Origin: Phycisphaerales bacterium
GTDB lineage: Bacteria > Planctomycetota > Phycisphaerae > Phycisphaerales > JAGLTS01
Direction of reading: 5' to 3'
DNA: 44,094 nucleotides
NCBI GenBank assembly: GCA_023135165.1
Contig: JAGLTS010000034.1
Span: 1 to 44,094, forward strand
Below the pieces are notes generated by a model. The model was not told where the DNA came from. It saw nothing but the letters and a program-made list of their open reading frames with translations, and searched no databases. Each line of letters begins with the position of its first letter. Position 1 is the first letter of the stretch. This document shows positions 43,869 to 44,094 of this stretch, piece by piece. Made by a program: the position numbers and the translations under genes.

Positions 43869-44094
43869 TTTATCCCGCCTGCGCGGAGTGCGCGTGCAGC
43901 GGGCGAAACCGAGAGAGAGGTTGCGGTGCTCTGTTGATGCTGTGCGGTGCGGGGGGGACCCGGCCAGGATGGCTGGATTCCACGGGGTGTGGCGCGGCTG
44001 GTGTGCGGGGGATCCCCCGGGCCAATGCAAGGAATTGCGCCCTTGCGTTATCTCCTTGCGCCACAGGGAGTTTGCGTCCATACTGCTGTTACCC

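Larger units (their letters stand above)
43717..44094. other. Non-coding end of window
   Basis: Beyond the terminator no gene is supported. A minus-strand frame at 43653-44081 runs through the terminator and looks like a composition artefact. The CCCCACGT palindrome (43849-43868) is listed separately. GCAAGG / CTTGCG motifs recur in the last 70 nt. Confidence 0.55.

Noticed and set aside
43653..44081. 142-residue minus-strand frame at the end of the window
   Set aside because: It runs through a strong terminator and the end of the repeat gene; Pro/Arg/His-rich composition with no motif.

Overview
The window is GC-rich, densely coded DNA that reads like a chromosome segment of a planctomycete, most likely class Phycisphaerae. 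This is an inference from gene style: a secreted BNR-repeat protein ending in a GDLNGDG-type dockerin module, a zinc-ribbon membrane protein of the CxxCGYxLRG...CPECG type, an orphan giant secretin with a repeat-rich periplasmic half, a reversed-order HldE-like enzyme, and a cluster of small cysteine proteins (41.8-42.6 kb) that I associate with planctomycetes. No rRNA, CRISPR array, insertion sequence or prophage was seen. There is one tRNA, Arg(ACG).

Layout. 0.3-5.4 kb: a long-type alpha-glucan phosphorylase (-), then imidazolonepropionase and methionine aminopeptidase (+). 5.5-12.0 kb: three minus-strand envelope or secreted proteins: BNR/dockerin protein, HEXXH metalloprotease, zinc-ribbon membrane protein. 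12.2-17.0 kb: a 1614-residue sensor kinase with a PhnD-like periplasmic domain and eight PAS domains. 17.2-19.8 kb: tRNA-Arg, then an ECF sigma factor with a membrane-anchored anti-sigma-like partner. 19.8-22.8 kb: a small membrane protein and PriA (-). 23.3-28.6 kb (+): secretin, a STAS/RsbW-like partner-switch pair with its own promoter-like site, and a cyclodeaminase-family protein. 28.9-33.0 kb: a reversed HldE-like protein (-) divergent from a family 2 glycosyltransferase and a GH63-like glycosidase (+). 33.0-36.8 kb (-): CPBP intramembrane protease, lipase and S41 protease. 37.1-38.2 kb (+): an acidic-tailed membrane protein overlapping a pteridine-reductase-like SDR. 38.2-40.5 kb: an accessory-looking island with phased T-tracts, a 61-nt branched inverted repeat, a SIR2-like gene and a membrane hypothetical. 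40.8-42.6 kb (-): lipoprotein plus two small conserved-looking proteins. 42.8-43.8 kb: a secreted Gln/Arg-rich protein with 12 perfect-length octapeptide repeats.

How the genes may work together. Three signalling modules (multi-PAS kinase, ECF/anti-sigma, STAS/RsbW) sit beside envelope functions (secretin, proteases, lipoprotein, surface repeat proteins). Carbohydrate genes (phosphorylase, HldE-like, GT2, GH63-like) suggest glycan storage and sugar-nucleotide or compatible-solute metabolism. HutI and the cyclodeaminase-family protein both belong to histidine/folate one-carbon metabolism but lie 23 kb apart.

The strongest candidates for something undescribed are the 38.2-39.8 kb island (bent-DNA-like tract, Y-shaped inverted repeat, SIR2-like protein with a zinc ribbon and an LHG motif), the repeat protein at 42.8 kb, the HutI metal-ligand substitution, and a recurring -10-like hexamer 6-7 nt before start codons that suggests leaderless transcription. 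Many start codons were moved downstream of the longest open frame on ribosome-site, signal-peptide or family-length grounds; this is stated in each entry.
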